This document shows positions 1 to 8,835 of a stretch of 64,000 bases of DNA, piece by piece. Position 1 is the stretch's first letter. Each line of letters begins with the position of its first letter. A program made the translations under genes and the position numbers. The notes under the pieces are model-generated. The model did not search any database and was not told where the DNA came from. It saw only the letters and a list, made by a program, of their open reading frames with translations. The DNA comes from Rhodanobacter sp. C06 (GTDB lineage: Bacteria > Pseudomonadota > Gammaproteobacteria > Xanthomonadales > Rhodanobacteraceae). Where the stretch lies: contig NZ_MUNP01000070.1 in assembly GCF_002001105.1 (NCBI RefSeq), positions 141,093 through 205,092 of the forward strand, read 5' to 3'.

Positions 1-1178
1 TGCGCGTGCTGGCGGTGGCCTACCGCAGCGTGGATCGGAAATCCCGCTACACGACAGCCGACGAGGACGACCTGGTTCTCGCCGGATTCATCGTGTTCGC
101 TGATCCGGTGCTCCCCGACGCGGCTGATTCCCTGCGCGCGCTGGTGCGCGACGGCATCGCGGTGAAGATTCTCTCCGGCGACAACGAATTTGTCGTCCGC
201 CATGTCTGCGAACAGGTTGGACTGGACACGCGCGAGGTCGTTACCGGTACCCAGGTGGAGCAACTTGACCAGGACGCCCTGGGCATAGTGGCCGAGCGTG
301 CAAGCGTCTTCGCGCGACTCAATCCGGCCCAGAAGCACCGGATCGTGCTGGCGCTGAAGAACCGCCGTTACGTAGTGGGCTTTCTCGGCGACGGCATCAA
401 CGACGCGCCTTCGCTGCACGCGGCCGATGTGGGTATTTCGGTGGCAAATGCGGTGGACGTGGCGCGCGAAGCGGCCGACATCGTACTCGGCCAGCGCGAT
501 CTGGGTGCCTTGCACGCCGGCGTGATCGAAGGGCGTCGCGCGTTTGCCAATGTCACCAAGTATTTGCTGATGGGCACCAGTTCCAACTTCGGCAACATGC
601 TCAGCATGGCGGCAGCATCCCTCGTGCTTCCGTTCCTGCCGATGCTGCCGACCCAGATCCTGCTCAACAATTTCATGTACGACATCGCGCAGATCACCAT
701 TCCGGGCGACAACGTGGATGCCTCTCAGCTGCAGGCGCCGCGTCGCTGGGACATCCGCCTGATTCGGCGCTTCATGCTGGGGGTAGGGCCGATCAGCTCC
801 CTGTACGATTTTCTCACCTTCTACATGCTGCTCGCCTTGCTGCACGCATCCGAAGCCGAGTTTCATACCGGCTGGTTCATCGAGTCGCTGGCTACGCAGG
901 CACTTGTGCTGTTCGTGATACGCACAACGGGAAACCCCTTGCGCAGCCGCCCCAGCAAGACGCTGGTCGCGAGTGTGCTCGCCGTGGTGATCGCCGGCAT
1001 CGCGCTGCCCTTCACGCCCCTCGGTACCGATTTCGGATTCGTTCCCGTGCCCCCGGTGTTTTTCGCGTTCCTCGCCGTCGCCACCATCACCTACCTGCTG
1101 CTGGTGGAACTCGTGAAGCGCCGCTTCTTCAGGGATGATGCCGCCGGGCAGGCACCTGGCCGGTACATGCCTCCATAG
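1..1178 (+). CDS. mgtA: Magnesium-transporting P-type ATPase, C-terminal part (cut by window edge)
   Basis: This is the last ~391 codons of a P-type ATPase; the start lies before the window. The frame is already open at base 3, so the GTG at 6 is not a true start. The visible part has the P-domain hinge motif GDGINDAPS (near residue 128 of the visible frame), which coordinates Mg2+ during phosphorylation. The C-terminal membrane helices follow. The sequence LLNNFMYDIAQITIPGDNVD is typical of the P-IIIB (MgtA/MgtB) subfamily, which imports Mg2+ across the inner membrane. The DKTGT phosphorylation site lies upstream and cannot be checked. It ends 81 bases before the BON-domain gene, with an FNR-type box between them. 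Confidence 0.88.
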   Translation, partial: RVLAVAYRSVDRKSRYTTADEDDLVLAGFIVFADPVLPDAADSLRALVRDGIAVKILSGDNEFVVRHVCEQVGLDTREVVTGTQVEQLDQDALGIVAERASVFARLNPAQKHRIVLALKNRRYVVGFLGDGINDAPSLHAADVGISVANAVDVAREAADIVLGQRDLGALHAGVIEGRRAFANVTKYLLMGTSSNFGNMLSMAAASLVLPFLPMLPTQILLNNFMYDIAQITIPGDNVDASQLQAPRRWDIRLIRRFMLGVGPISSLYDFLTFYMLLALLHASEAEFHTGWFIESLATQALVLFVIRTTGNPLRSRPSKTLVASVLAVVIAGIALPFTPLGTDFGFVPVPPVFFAFLAVATITYLLLVELVKRRFFRDDAAGQAPGRYMPP

Positions 1179-1193
1179 CTTTCCGCGGTTTTG

Positions 1194-1207
1194 TTGATGC
1201 GGATCAA
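1194..1207. promoter_or_regulatory. FNR/Anr-type box, perfect palindrome
   Basis: TTGATGCGGATCAA matches the TTGAT-N4-ATCAA consensus in both half-sites. It lies 52 bases before the ATG of the BON-domain gene, a usual place for an activator site. Confidence 0.75.
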
Positions 1208-1259
1208 TGGCCGGGCCGTTGCCTCCTGTGGAATGGGTTCCCCTGGATGGAGAACGCCC

Positions 1260-1910
1260 ATGACCGACAAAGAACTGCGCCAGCTCGTCATCGACGAACT
1301 GGAATTCGAGCCGAGCATCGATGCCGCCGACATCGGCGTAGCGGCGGAGGACGGCGTCGTTACCCTCAGCGGGCATGTCGCCGACTATGTACAGAAGACG
1401 GCGGCGGAGCGTGCGGCCTGGCGGGTAAGGGGCGTCAGGGGCATCGCCCAGGAGATCGAGGTCCGCCTGGCCAGCGACAAGAAGCAGAACGACGACGAGA
1501 TCGCGCAGCGGGCTCTGAGCATCCTCGCATGGAACACGGCGATCCCCAGCCGCGACCTCCGCGTGCAGGTATCCCGCGGCTGGGTCACCCTGTCCGGCAG
1601 CGTGAACTGGAACTTCCAGCGCCGTGCTGCCGAAAACGAGGTGCGCAAGCTCGGTGGCGTCACGGGCGTCACGAACAACATCAAGCTGCCCACGGAAGTG
1701 CAGGCACGCGACTTGAAGCAGCGCATCCAGGAAGCGCTGAAACGGCACGCGGAGATCGAGGCGGGAGCCGTGCACGTGGACGTACGGGCCGATGGCACGG
1801 TTCGCATCGATGGGCACGTCGACAACTGGAGCGAGATGCAGGCGGTGGAGCGGGCCGTCTGGTCGGCCCCGGGCGTCCGCGTGGTCGAGGACAACCTGAT
1901 CTTCCACTGA
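1260..1910 (+). CDS. Triple BON-domain protein
   Basis: A 216-residue protein built from three BON domains (about residues 1-70, 78-147 and 150-216). Each has the pattern of a predicted helix followed by GxVTLSGxV-like strands (VVTLSGHV, WVTLSGSV, VRIDGHV). BON domains bind membranes or other proteins and are common in osmotic and general stress proteins such as OsmY. No signal peptide is seen, so it may be cytoplasmic, unlike OsmY. The start at 1260 is chosen because GGAGA lies just upstream and the domain begins there; an earlier ATG in frame would overlap the FNR-type box. The perfect box upstream suggests induction at low oxygen. Confidence 0.85.
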   Translation: MTDKELRQLVIDELEFEPSIDAADIGVAAEDGVVTLSGHVADYVQKTAAERAAWRVRGVRGIAQEIEVRLASDKKQNDDEIAQRALSILAWNTAIPSRDLRVQVSRGWVTLSGSVNWNFQRRAAENEVRKLGGVTGVTNNIKLPTEVQARDLKQRIQEALKRHAEIEAGAVHVDVRADGTVRIDGHVDNWSEMQAVERAVWSAPGVRVVEDNLIFH

Positions 1911-2021
1911 GGGTTCCGGCGTCGGCATGCAGAAAGCGGCGTGATCACTTCAGCTTCGCCAGCCGGCGCATTGGACCAACCCGCGAACCCTGCGCCTCAC
2001 CTGCCACGGGAGAAACGGATC

Positions 2022-2675
2022 ATGGCTGCCTATCCGAATTCGCCGCCGGTCCAGCAGACGATCAAGCTACCTGCTCCCTCCGGTGCCTGCACTGTCTCCA
2101 TCACCGCGGCACTGGAGCAGCGGCGCACCTGCCGCACGATCTGCGCCAAGCCTCTGTCGCGGCAGCTCCTTGCGGACCTGCTGTGGGCCGCCTGTGGCGT
2201 GAACCGCCCAGAGGGACCGTTCGGGCGGCCCGGGCGTACCGCGGCCTCGGCCAGCAACTCGCAGGAAATCGACCTCCATGTCGCCATGCGCGATGGTGCC
2301 TACCGCTACGACGCGCCGGCGCACGAGCTGGTCCAGGTGGCGACCGGCGATCTGCGCGGATACGCCCTGACGCCGGGGCAACGCAGCGCCAATCCCGACA
2401 TGCCCGTGCATCTGATCTACGTGGCGGACATCCATCGCCTGACGCACTCCACCGGGTTCCTGGAGCCTGGCCTGCAGGACCCGGAGACGCAGAAGTCCTA
2501 CTACTACGTCGATGCCGGCATGGTCGCCGCCAACGTCTACCTGTACTGCGCGGCCGAAGGACTGGCCGCCTGGTTCCACAACTGCGATCGGGACGCGCTG
2601 GCGCTGCGGCTCGGGCTGCGGCAGGAGCAGCGTGTGCTGTTCGCGCAATCCGTGGGGTACCGGGAGGAGATCTGA
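2022..2675 (+). CDS. Nitroreductase-family (SagB-like) flavoprotein
   Basis: A 217-residue protein of the FMN-dependent nitroreductase superfamily. An N-terminal arginine-rich helix (AALEQRRTCRTI) would contact FMN phosphate. The middle part is typical (LLWAACGVNRPEG) and so is the C-terminal half (YYYVDAGMVAANVYLYCAAE), where members pack a long helix at the dimer interface. Family members use NAD(P)H to reduce nitro groups, quinones or thiazoline rings; the substrate here is unknown. The start at 2022 is preferred over an upstream in-frame ATG because of the GGGAGA ribosome site and the family length. It follows the BON gene by 111 bases and may share its FNR-type promoter. Confidence 0.8.
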   Translation: MAAYPNSPPVQQTIKLPAPSGACTVSITAALEQRRTCRTICAKPLSRQLLADLLWAACGVNRPEGPFGRPGRTAASASNSQEIDLHVAMRDGAYRYDAPAHELVQVATGDLRGYALTPGQRSANPDMPVHLIYVADIHRLTHSTGFLEPGLQDPETQKSYYYVDAGMVAANVYLYCAAEGLAAWFHNCDRDALALRLGLRQEQRVLFAQSVGYREEI

Positions 2676-2817
2676 GCCAACTGCGCAACGCCCGGTCCAG
2701 CCCGCATCCGAGGCGTGCCCGGGCATCCTGGGCCGTCGGGAATGGATGGCCTGCGCGCCGGCTCCCGGAGCGCCACTCCGCCCGTGAGCAATGCGGTTCC
2801 CTGCCCGTTCGCTCATG

Positions 2818-2831
2818 TTGATTTCCATCAA
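2818..2831. promoter_or_regulatory. FNR/Anr-type box, perfect palindrome
   Basis: TTGATTTCCATCAA is a perfect match to TTGAT-N4-ATCAA. It lies in the 302-base gap before the USP gene that starts at 2978. Confidence 0.75.
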
Positions 2832-2977
2832 CAAGGGCATCCGCATGGAGGCATAGCGTGTCCTTCAGCCGCCGCGCGGCGAGGTGGGCCGGCAACCTGG
2901 CGCGACAGCCGGTGAGCGGCACGCATCGCCGCGCGACGCGAAACACCCGTCTACTCCCGGTTCGAAGCGAGGCTCCC

Positions 2978-3805
2978 ATGCACGACCTGCTTGCCTACTG
3001 CGAAAGTTGCGAGGACTGGCCGGCTAGTGCGGCTTACGCCGCCCGGCTGGCCGCGGCGTTCGACGGCCACGTGACGGGGATCCATGCGTGCCCCGTCCCC
3101 AGCCTGATGTCGTCTCCCTATGACACGCCGGATTTGATGGCCGATCTGCTCAACGTCACGCGCCAGCTCGAGGAAGATGCCGTCGCCAGCGGCCCGTCCT
3201 TCGAGGCCTTTGCGCGTGCGTGCGGCGCGACCAGGGTGGCCTGGCAGGTCGCGGAGGAAGAGGTTCCCCGTGCCCTGAATCTTGCGGGCAGCTGGCATGA
3301 CGCACTGGTCGTCGGCCGGACGCTGCAGACGCCCTGGGGTTCCGCGTCCGCGGTGGGCGGCATGGTCCTTGGTGCCGGGCTTCCGTGCATCGTCGTGCCC
3401 GAAGGTCATGTCGGGGAGAGCCTGCCGGATGGCATGGCCATCGCCTGGAACGGCTCCCTCGAAGCCATTCGCGCGACGCACGCGGCCCTTCCCCTGCTGC
3501 GCCGTGCCCGCAGGGTGACGATTCTCGATGGCGGACAGCCGCTGTCGGCCAGCCTGGAGGACTGGAAGCCGCCGTTCGGGCTCGCCGGGTACCTGGCCAG
3601 ACGCGGCATCCACAGCGAGACCATGTTTCTTTCGAAGCCCGGGGATTCCGTGGGAACCCTGCTGCTGCACGCAGCGAAACAGGCGGGGGCCGACATGCTG
3701 GTCATGGGAGCCTACGGGCACACCCGTTTCAGCGAATGGGTGCTCGGTGGCGCGACGCGCGACGTGCTCGAGCGCATCGACATGCCGGTTTTCATGCGCC
3801 ATTGA
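2978..3805 (+). CDS. Universal stress protein, two-domain UspA family
   Basis: A 275-residue protein with the layout of tandem USP proteins: a divergent N-terminal half and a clear C-terminal USP domain. The C-terminal loop reads VMGAYGHTRFSEWVLGGAT, which keeps G-x2-G-x9-G but has Gly where ATP-binding members have Ser/Thr. The start at 2978 is chosen because GAGG precedes it and the protein begins directly with the USP fold; an upstream GTG would add 40 arginine-rich residues. The FNR-type box at 2818 suggests induction at low oxygen. It is the first of six USP genes in 11 kb. The molecular role is unknown. Confidence 0.85.
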   Translation: MHDLLAYCESCEDWPASAAYAARLAAAFDGHVTGIHACPVPSLMSSPYDTPDLMADLLNVTRQLEEDAVASGPSFEAFARACGATRVAWQVAEEEVPRALNLAGSWHDALVVGRTLQTPWGSASAVGGMVLGAGLPCIVVPEGHVGESLPDGMAIAWNGSLEAIRATHAALPLLRRARRVTILDGGQPLSASLEDWKPPFGLAGYLARRGIHSETMFLSKPGDSVGTLLLHAAKQAGADMLVMGAYGHTRFSEWVLGGATRDVLERIDMPVFMRH

Positions 3806-3840
3806 GGCATCAGTTCGTATTGCCCGCCTGGAGGTCGATC

Positions 3841-4320
3841 ATGTCAACCGCATGGATTCTTGTAAGCGATGCCGCGCGCGGCCGCCTGTTCGAAGCGTCC
3901 GGTACGCCCTGCACGTGGACGGAACTGGCCGGCTACTCCAACTCCGATTTGCGCGGTCTCCCCGCGCGGGGCGGTTCGGGCCGCACCGTACCTCGCACGC
4001 ACGACAGCATCGATCCGGCGAGGCACGTGATCGAGCCCCATGCGAGCCGCCGGGACAAGAGCACGCGAGCGTTTGCGCGCATGCTGGTCGCCGACTTGCT
4101 CGAAGCAAACGCACGTCACCGGTACGAACGCCTGTTCCTCGTGGCGCCGCCGCGTTTCCTGGGCGTCCTGCGCGGCCAGCTTGGTGACCCTGCCGCCGCC
4201 GGCGTGGCAGGCGAGCTGGGCAGCGATCTCGCCGCACTGCCGACCGAAGCGCTGATCGGGCATCTCCGTGAGGCTTTTCCGCGTGCGTTTCCCGCGAAGG
4301 CCGTACGCTCGGACAGATGA
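3841..4320 (+). CDS. Host-attachment-protein family, small cytoplasmic protein
   Basis: A 159-residue protein. The N-terminal WILVSDAARGRLFEA and the later YERLFLVAPPRFLGVLR match the family named protein required for attachment to host cells, which has a fold related to archaeal release factor eRF1 domains. The family name comes from plant-associated bacteria and says little about function; members often lie among stress genes. It starts 35 bases after the USP gene with a GGAGG ribosome site, so the two probably form one transcript under the box at 2818. No membrane segment or signal peptide is seen. Confidence 0.75.
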   Translation: MSTAWILVSDAARGRLFEASGTPCTWTELAGYSNSDLRGLPARGGSGRTVPRTHDSIDPARHVIEPHASRRDKSTRAFARMLVADLLEANARHRYERLFLVAPPRFLGVLRGQLGDPAAAGVAGELGSDLAALPTEALIGHLREAFPRAFPAKAVRSDR

Positions 4321-4507
4321 GGCCCAGCCAAGCCGGCGGGCAGGCATCGTGCAATTCGTGTCCCAGGGCGCCAATCTGCCCGACGGCGGGTTCGCGACGC
4401 CGGACTTCGCCCGGAGGACGCCTCGCCGGATTGCGATGGCGCGGAAACCGGCGATGGCGCGATGGAACCGGACGCGAGGGGATGAACGACCGCCCTTTTC
4501 CCCAGCT

Positions 4508-5545
4508 TCATGCCTCGATGATGACCTTCAGCGCATGGGTCCTGGCGGCATGGCCGAAGGTGTCGTAGGCGTCGTCGATCGCGGCGAGCTTGAAGCGGTG
4601 CGTGATCAGCCGGGCGGGGTCGATTTTCCCCGCCTGCACCGTCTTCAGCAGCATGGGCGTGGTCGCGGTATCCACCAGGCGCGTGGTGATGGCGATGTTC
4701 CTGTCCCACAGGCTTTCCAGATGCAGGTCAACCTTGGTGCCATGCACGCCGATGTTCGCGATGATGCCGCCCGGCGCCACCAGTTCTTCGCACAGCTCGA
4801 ACGTGGCCGGCACGCCGACAGCCTCGATCGCGGTATCCGCACCGGCACTCCCAGTCAGCTGACGGAGTTTTTCCGCCACGCCGCCGTCGCGGCTGTTGAT
4901 GGTCGAGGTCGCGCCGAAGCGCTTCGCCACGGCCAGGCGGTTGTCGTCCAGGTCGATCATGATGATCTGTGCAGGCGAGTAGAACTGCGCGGTCAGCAGG
5001 GCGGCCAGCCCGATCGGGCCGGCGCCGACGATGGCGACGGTGGAGCCGGGCTGGACCTTGCCATTGAGCACGCCGCACTCGAATCCGGTCGGCAGGATGT
5101 CGCTCAGCATCACCAGCGCCTCCTCGTCGGCACCGGCGGGAATGTGGTAGAGGCTGGTGTCCGCGTAGGGAATGCGCACGTACTCGGCCTGCGTGCCGTC
5201 GATCCGGTTCCCCAGGATCCATCCACCCGTGGTGCAGTGCGAATACATGCCCTTGCGGCAGTAGTCGCATCTGCCGCAGGACGAGATGCAGGAAATCAGC
5301 ACGCGGTCGCCCGGACGGAACGCGGCGACGGCCGTCCCCACCTTTTCGACCACGCCCACACCTTCATGGCCCAGGATGCGGCCGGGCGTGCAGGTGGGCA
5401 CGTCGCCCTTCAGGATGTGCAGATCCGTGCCGCAGATCGTCGTCTTGACGATCTTCACGATGGCGTCGCCGGGGTCTGTGATTTCCGGCAAGGGGCGATC
5501 TTCCAGAGCCTTCTTGCCAGGTCCCTGATAGACGAGTGCTTTCAT
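4508..5545 (-). CDS. Zinc-dependent alcohol dehydrogenase, medium-chain family
   Basis: A 345-residue NAD(P)-linked dehydrogenase. Catalytic zinc ligands are C38 (TTICGTD), H60 and E61 (GHEG); the structural zinc is held by C90, C93, C96 and C104. A Rossmann motif, VGAGPIGLAALL, lies in the second half. The whole matches the zinc alcohol dehydrogenase/threonine dehydrogenase family. In a fermentative setting it would reduce acetaldehyde or other aldehydes to alcohol and recycle NADH, but the substrate is not shown by sequence. It is divergent from nothing nearby; an FNR-type box lies 150 bases upstream of its start. It is separated from the small membrane gene above it by 268 bases. Confidence 0.88.
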   Translation of the reverse strand: MKALVYQGPGKKALEDRPLPEITDPGDAIVKIVKTTICGTDLHILKGDVPTCTPGRILGHEGVGVVEKVGTAVAAFRPGDRVLISCISSCGRCDYCRKGMYSHCTTGGWILGNRIDGTQAEYVRIPYADTSLYHIPAGADEEALVMLSDILPTGFECGVLNGKVQPGSTVAIVGAGPIGLAALLTAQFYSPAQIIMIDLDDNRLAVAKRFGATSTINSRDGGVAEKLRQLTGSAGADTAIEAVGVPATFELCEELVAPGGIIANIGVHGTKVDLHLESLWDRNIAITTRLVDTATTPMLLKTVQAGKIDPARLITHRFKLAAIDDAYDTFGHAARTHALKVIIEA

Positions 5546-5694
5546 CGGGAGTCTCCATCGAGTGTTGAGCCGAGCGGCGGTGCCTGGACGCGGGCTTCCG
5601 CGCTCCCGCCCCGCCCGCGTCTGCCTGCGTATCGCTCCGGATGCGGGCGAACCCGGTGCGGAACGCAGTTGAACACCGCCAAACGACGACGGGC

Positions 5695-5708
5695 TTGAGC
5701 CAGATCAA
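5695..5708. promoter_or_regulatory. FNR/Anr-type box, near-perfect
   Basis: TTGAGCCAGATCAA differs from the consensus at one base. It is 150 bases upstream of the alcohol dehydrogenase start on the minus strand. Confidence 0.55.
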
Positions 5709-5813
5709 CCGACTCCCGGAAAACGGGGCTGTCATGCTTCGGTGCGCATCGGGGCTCGTCGCGCGGGTGCTGGACGTCGGCGGCCCGGGTGACGGGAGCA
5801 CGCCCCTGCGCCA

Positions 5814-6059
5814 TCACCCAGGCGGACAGTGCTGCTCCTGCGGCATTGCCACGTCTGGTCCGGGCAGTTCGTACGGATAGGTCATCGCGCTGACCGTCAC
5901 GTCGACAAGCGCACCGCAGAAACCGAACATCGCGTCCGACCACCATGCGACTGGCGCGCCCAGCAGTGCGAACAGCGCGAACGGCGTGCAGGACGCAAGC
6001 GACGCAAAGGCTGCGCCGGAGTCGGGACAGGTAGCGACATCGTGGGCCGACGCACTCAT
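5814..6059 (-). CDS. Small hydrophobic protein, unrecognised
   Basis: A short frame of 81 residues with a hydrophobic centre (FALFALLGAPVAWW, then a second stretch FGFCGALVDVTV) that could form one or two membrane segments. I do not recognise the family. The start is supported by GGAG six bases upstream. It lies 32 bases downstream of the MaoC-Pta fusion on the same strand, so the two are likely cotranscribed. The alternative is that it is chance open frame in GC-rich DNA; the ribosome site and spacing make a real gene somewhat more likely. Confidence 0.4.
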   Translation of the reverse strand: MSASAHDVATCPDSGAAFASLASCTPFALFALLGAPVAWWSDAMFGFCGALVDVTVSAMTYPYELPGPDVAMPQEQHCPPG

Positions 6060-6091
6060 GGCTGGCTCCAATGGCATGATCCGTTGTCCGC

Positions 6092-7498
6092 CTAGCCTGT
6101 CTGCTTCGCCTGCGCCAGCAGGACCGCCACCACGCACGAGGCGATGCGCGTGCGCGGCGTGTCGGCGCGGCTGGTGAGGATGATCGGCACCCGCGCGCCC
6201 ATCACCACGCCGGCGGCGTCGGCACCGGCGAGGAACGTCAGCTGCTTGGCGAGCATGTTGCCCGACTCCAGGTCGGGCACGACCAGGATGTCGGCGCTGC
6301 CGGCCACGGCGGAACGAATGCCTTTCTCCCGCGCCGCCAGCGGGCTGATCGCGTTGTCGAAGCCCAGCGGACCATCGACGATGCCGCCGGTGATCTGGCC
6401 GCGCTCGGCCATCTTGCACAGCGCCGCGGCATCCAGGGTGGAAGGCATCGCCGGGTTCACCGTTTCCACCGCCGACAGCACGGCCACCCTGGGTGTGGCA
6501 ATGCCGAGCACGCGCGCCAGGTCGATCGCGTTCTGGATGATGTCGCGCTTGTCGACCAGTGAGGGTGCGATGTTGATGGCCGCATCGGTGACCAGCAGCA
6601 GCCGCTCGTAGCTGGGCACGTCCATCACGTAAACGTGGCTGAGTCGGCGACCCGTGCGCAGGCCGGCGTTGGCCAGCACCGCGTGCATCAGCTCGTCCGT
6701 ATGCAGCGAGCCTTTCATCAGCAGCCGCACCTCCCCGTCGCTCACCATGGCCACCGCCTGTGCGGCGGCGGCGTGGCTGTGCGGCGTATCGACCAGCCGG
6801 TACGGCGCGATGTCCAGGGCAGCCTGCCGAGCAGTGGCCCTGATCCTGGCGGTCGGCCCGATCAGTACGGGCTCGATCAACCCTTGTGACGCGGCCTCGA
6901 CCGCGGCCGTGATCGAAGCCGCGTCACAAGGATGGACGATCGCCGTGGGCAACACCGGGTTGCCCGCAACCCGCGCGCGCAACTGCCGGAAACGCCGGTG
7001 GCCGGCGACCTGGACCGCGGGCAGATCGGCCGGCGCGCAGCGGATCTTCTCGGCCGGCGCCTGCACTTCCGCCTCGCCGAGGACCACGTCCACGCCGAGC
7101 TGGTTGCGCACGCGGCAATGGAAGCGCACGCGCCGGTCCAGCGGCTCCTTGCCGCTGACGGTCACGCTCACGTCGATGGTGTCGCCTAGGTTGACCGGTG
7201 CATGGAAGTGCAGGTCCTGCGACAGTTGGATCGTGCCTGGCCCCGGCAGCCGGGTGCCCAGTACGGCCGAAATCAGTGCGCCGCTCCACATGCCGTGCGC
7301 CACGACGTGATGGAACAGCTCGCTGCGCGCAGGGTCCGGCGCCTCTTCGGCCGGATTCGCGTCACCGGACATCGCGGCGAACAAGTCGATGTCCCGCTGG
7401 GTCAGCGTGCGCGTGAGATGCGCGCTGTCGCCGATCCGGATCTCGTCGAAGGTCCGGTTTTCCACGCATGCGGGAGCATCCGCAGTGACGGCATTCAT
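6092..7498 (-). CDS. Bifunctional MaoC-like hydratase / phosphate acetyltransferase
   Basis: A 468-residue fusion. The N-terminal ~150 residues form a MaoC/hotdog domain (FDEIRIGDSAHLTRTLTQRD, then FHHVVAHGMWSGALISAVLG with the hydratase-like HGM segment). The remainder is a phosphate acetyl/butyryltransferase domain (VDGPLGFDNAIS, VPDLESGNMLAKQL, GARVPIILTSRAD). The Pta part would interconvert acetyl-CoA and acetyl-phosphate; the hydratase part may act on short enoyl-CoA. The start at 7498 removes an upstream arginine-rich extension lacking domain similarity. Together with phosphoketolase and acetate kinase at 19-23 kb it completes an acetate/ATP pathway. An FNR-type box lies about 170 bases upstream. 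Confidence 0.88.
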   Translation of the reverse strand: MNAVTADAPACVENRTFDEIRIGDSAHLTRTLTQRDIDLFAAMSGDANPAEEAPDPARSELFHHVVAHGMWSGALISAVLGTRLPGPGTIQLSQDLHFHAPVNLGDTIDVSVTVSGKEPLDRRVRFHCRVRNQLGVDVVLGEAEVQAPAEKIRCAPADLPAVQVAGHRRFRQLRARVAGNPVLPTAIVHPCDAASITAAVEAASQGLIEPVLIGPTARIRATARQAALDIAPYRLVDTPHSHAAAAQAVAMVSDGEVRLLMKGSLHTDELMHAVLANAGLRTGRRLSHVYVMDVPSYERLLLVTDAAINIAPSLVDKRDIIQNAIDLARVLGIATPRVAVLSAVETVNPAMPSTLDAAALCKMAERGQITGGIVDGPLGFDNAISPLAAREKGIRSAVAGSADILVVPDLESGNMLAKQLTFLAGADAAGVVMGARVPIILTSRADTPRTRIASCVVAVLLAQAKQTG

Positions 7499-7669
7499 GG
7501 CAGTTCCCGGATACGCGTGTCGGCGCCATTCATCGCGACATGGCCGCCAGTCATCAACGCGGCTGCGGCGATGCAGGCGTTTCCTTCGTCGAAGGTCTTG
7601 CATGGACCGGTCACCGGTATCGCTGCGTTCTCCATGTCGGCACTCTAGACAGCAAGCGGCACTGTGGAT

Positions 7670-7683
7670 TTGAGGCAAGTCAA
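7670..7683. promoter_or_regulatory. FNR/Anr-type box, imperfect
   Basis: TTGAGGCAAGTCAA has two mismatches to the consensus and lies about 170 bases upstream of the MaoC-Pta gene. Confidence 0.4.
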
Positions 7684-7808
7684 TTGCGATGCTCGCCCGG
7701 GTGTCGTCGTGGGCGTGCTGGCGAGATTGGCGGCACGGGCGGCGGATGTCGCGGTCGGCGAACCCGAAATCTACGGATGCGGCATGTCGGAGCAAACCTG
7801 CGCGCGCC

Positions 7809-8612
7809 TCAATGCGCCAGCAGCAGCGGCAGCCTGGCGTGCTCCAGCACATGGCGGGTGGTGCCGCCCAGGATCAGCTCGCCGATCCGCGAATGCCCCC
7901 ACGCACCCATCACCAGCAGGTCAGCATGCATTGCATAGGCATGGCTGAGCAGTTCCTCGCCGACGTCGCTCGCGTCGGGGAACGGATGGATCGATTGCAG
8001 GGACACGCCTTGCCGGACCAGCCAGTCGCGCACTGGCAGCGGCGGTGGCGCAATGCCGGGGAGCGTGTCCTGCGCGCCGTCGATCAGGCGCACCATCCCG
8101 GCCTCGCGCAGCAACGGCAGCGCGGCGCGCAGCGCGCGCATCGATTCCTGGGTGCTGTTCCAGGCCACCAGGATCCGTTCCGGGTTGAAATGGCCATCCC
8201 AGTCGGGCGGCACCAGCAGCATCGGCGATGCGGCCGAGAACAGCACCCTGGTGACATCGTCCATCCCGACCAGATGCGACGGATGCGACGGCGACAGCCG
8301 GCTCACCGTGATGTCGGCCATGCAGGAACGGCGTGCCAGCGCGGACACGTAGACGCCGCGGATCACTTCCCAGGCGCCCCTCAGCCCATGCTTGCGGCGC
8401 TGCTCCGTCCACCAGGCGTCGCATTGCCTGGCCTGGTATTCCTCGGTGACCAGCTCGGTCATGATGTCGGGCAGATACATCGATGAGGGGAAGACTCCCA
8501 CGATGTGCAGACCCGTCACGTAGGCGTCGTGGCGACCGGCCAGGGCGAGGCCGACCTGCACAACCGGACTGCTGTCCACCATCTCTTCGACATTGACGAG
8601 GATCTCGAACAT
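7809..8612 (-). CDS. Universal stress protein, two-domain UspA family
   Basis: A 267-residue tandem-type USP. The C-terminal loop VMGAWGHSRIGELILGGTT keeps G-x2-G-x9-G but lacks the following Ser/Thr of ATP-binding members, like the USP at 2978. The N-terminal half (MFEILVNVEE) keeps only the overall USP outline. The start at 8612 is the first methionine of the fold; upstream in-frame codons would run through the FNR-type box. It is divergent from the GNAT gene at 8836, and the 223-base gap holds two perfect boxes, one for each gene. Confidence 0.85.
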   Translation of the reverse strand: MFEILVNVEEMVDSSPVVQVGLALAGRHDAYVTGLHIVGVFPSSMYLPDIMTELVTEEYQARQCDAWWTEQRRKHGLRGAWEVIRGVYVSALARRSCMADITVSRLSPSHPSHLVGMDDVTRVLFSAASPMLLVPPDWDGHFNPERILVAWNSTQESMRALRAALPLLREAGMVRLIDGAQDTLPGIAPPPLPVRDWLVRQGVSLQSIHPFPDASDVGEELLSHAYAMHADLLVMGAWGHSRIGELILGGTTRHVLEHARLPLLLAH

Positions 8613-8670
8613 GGAGGCGTCCGGTGGCCTTGCATGAGCGCATGCTCGCGCAGGCGCCCTTCGCCCGGTG

Positions 8671-8684
8671 TTGATGCAAATCAA
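8671..8684. promoter_or_regulatory. FNR/Anr-type box, perfect palindrome
   Basis: TTGATGCAAATCAA. It is 58 bases upstream of the minus-strand USP start at 8612 and is probably its activator site. Confidence 0.78.
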
Positions 8685-8740
8685 CCGAAGCGGCCGGGTG
8701 CCGGCTGGAATGCTTGCGCACCGTGCCATCTCCGCTTGAG

Positions 8741-8754
8741 TTGATCGTCATCAA
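8741..8754. promoter_or_regulatory. FNR/Anr-type box, perfect palindrome
   Basis: TTGATCGTCATCAA. It is 81 bases upstream of the GNAT start at 8836. With the box at 8671 it forms a divergent two-site promoter. Confidence 0.78.
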
Positions 8755-8835
8755 GTGGCGACGCCACCGGTTCGCTAGAAAGCTCGTGGAACCCCGCCAT
8801 CGCGGGCGTTCCGCCCTACCAGCGAGGCCATCACC

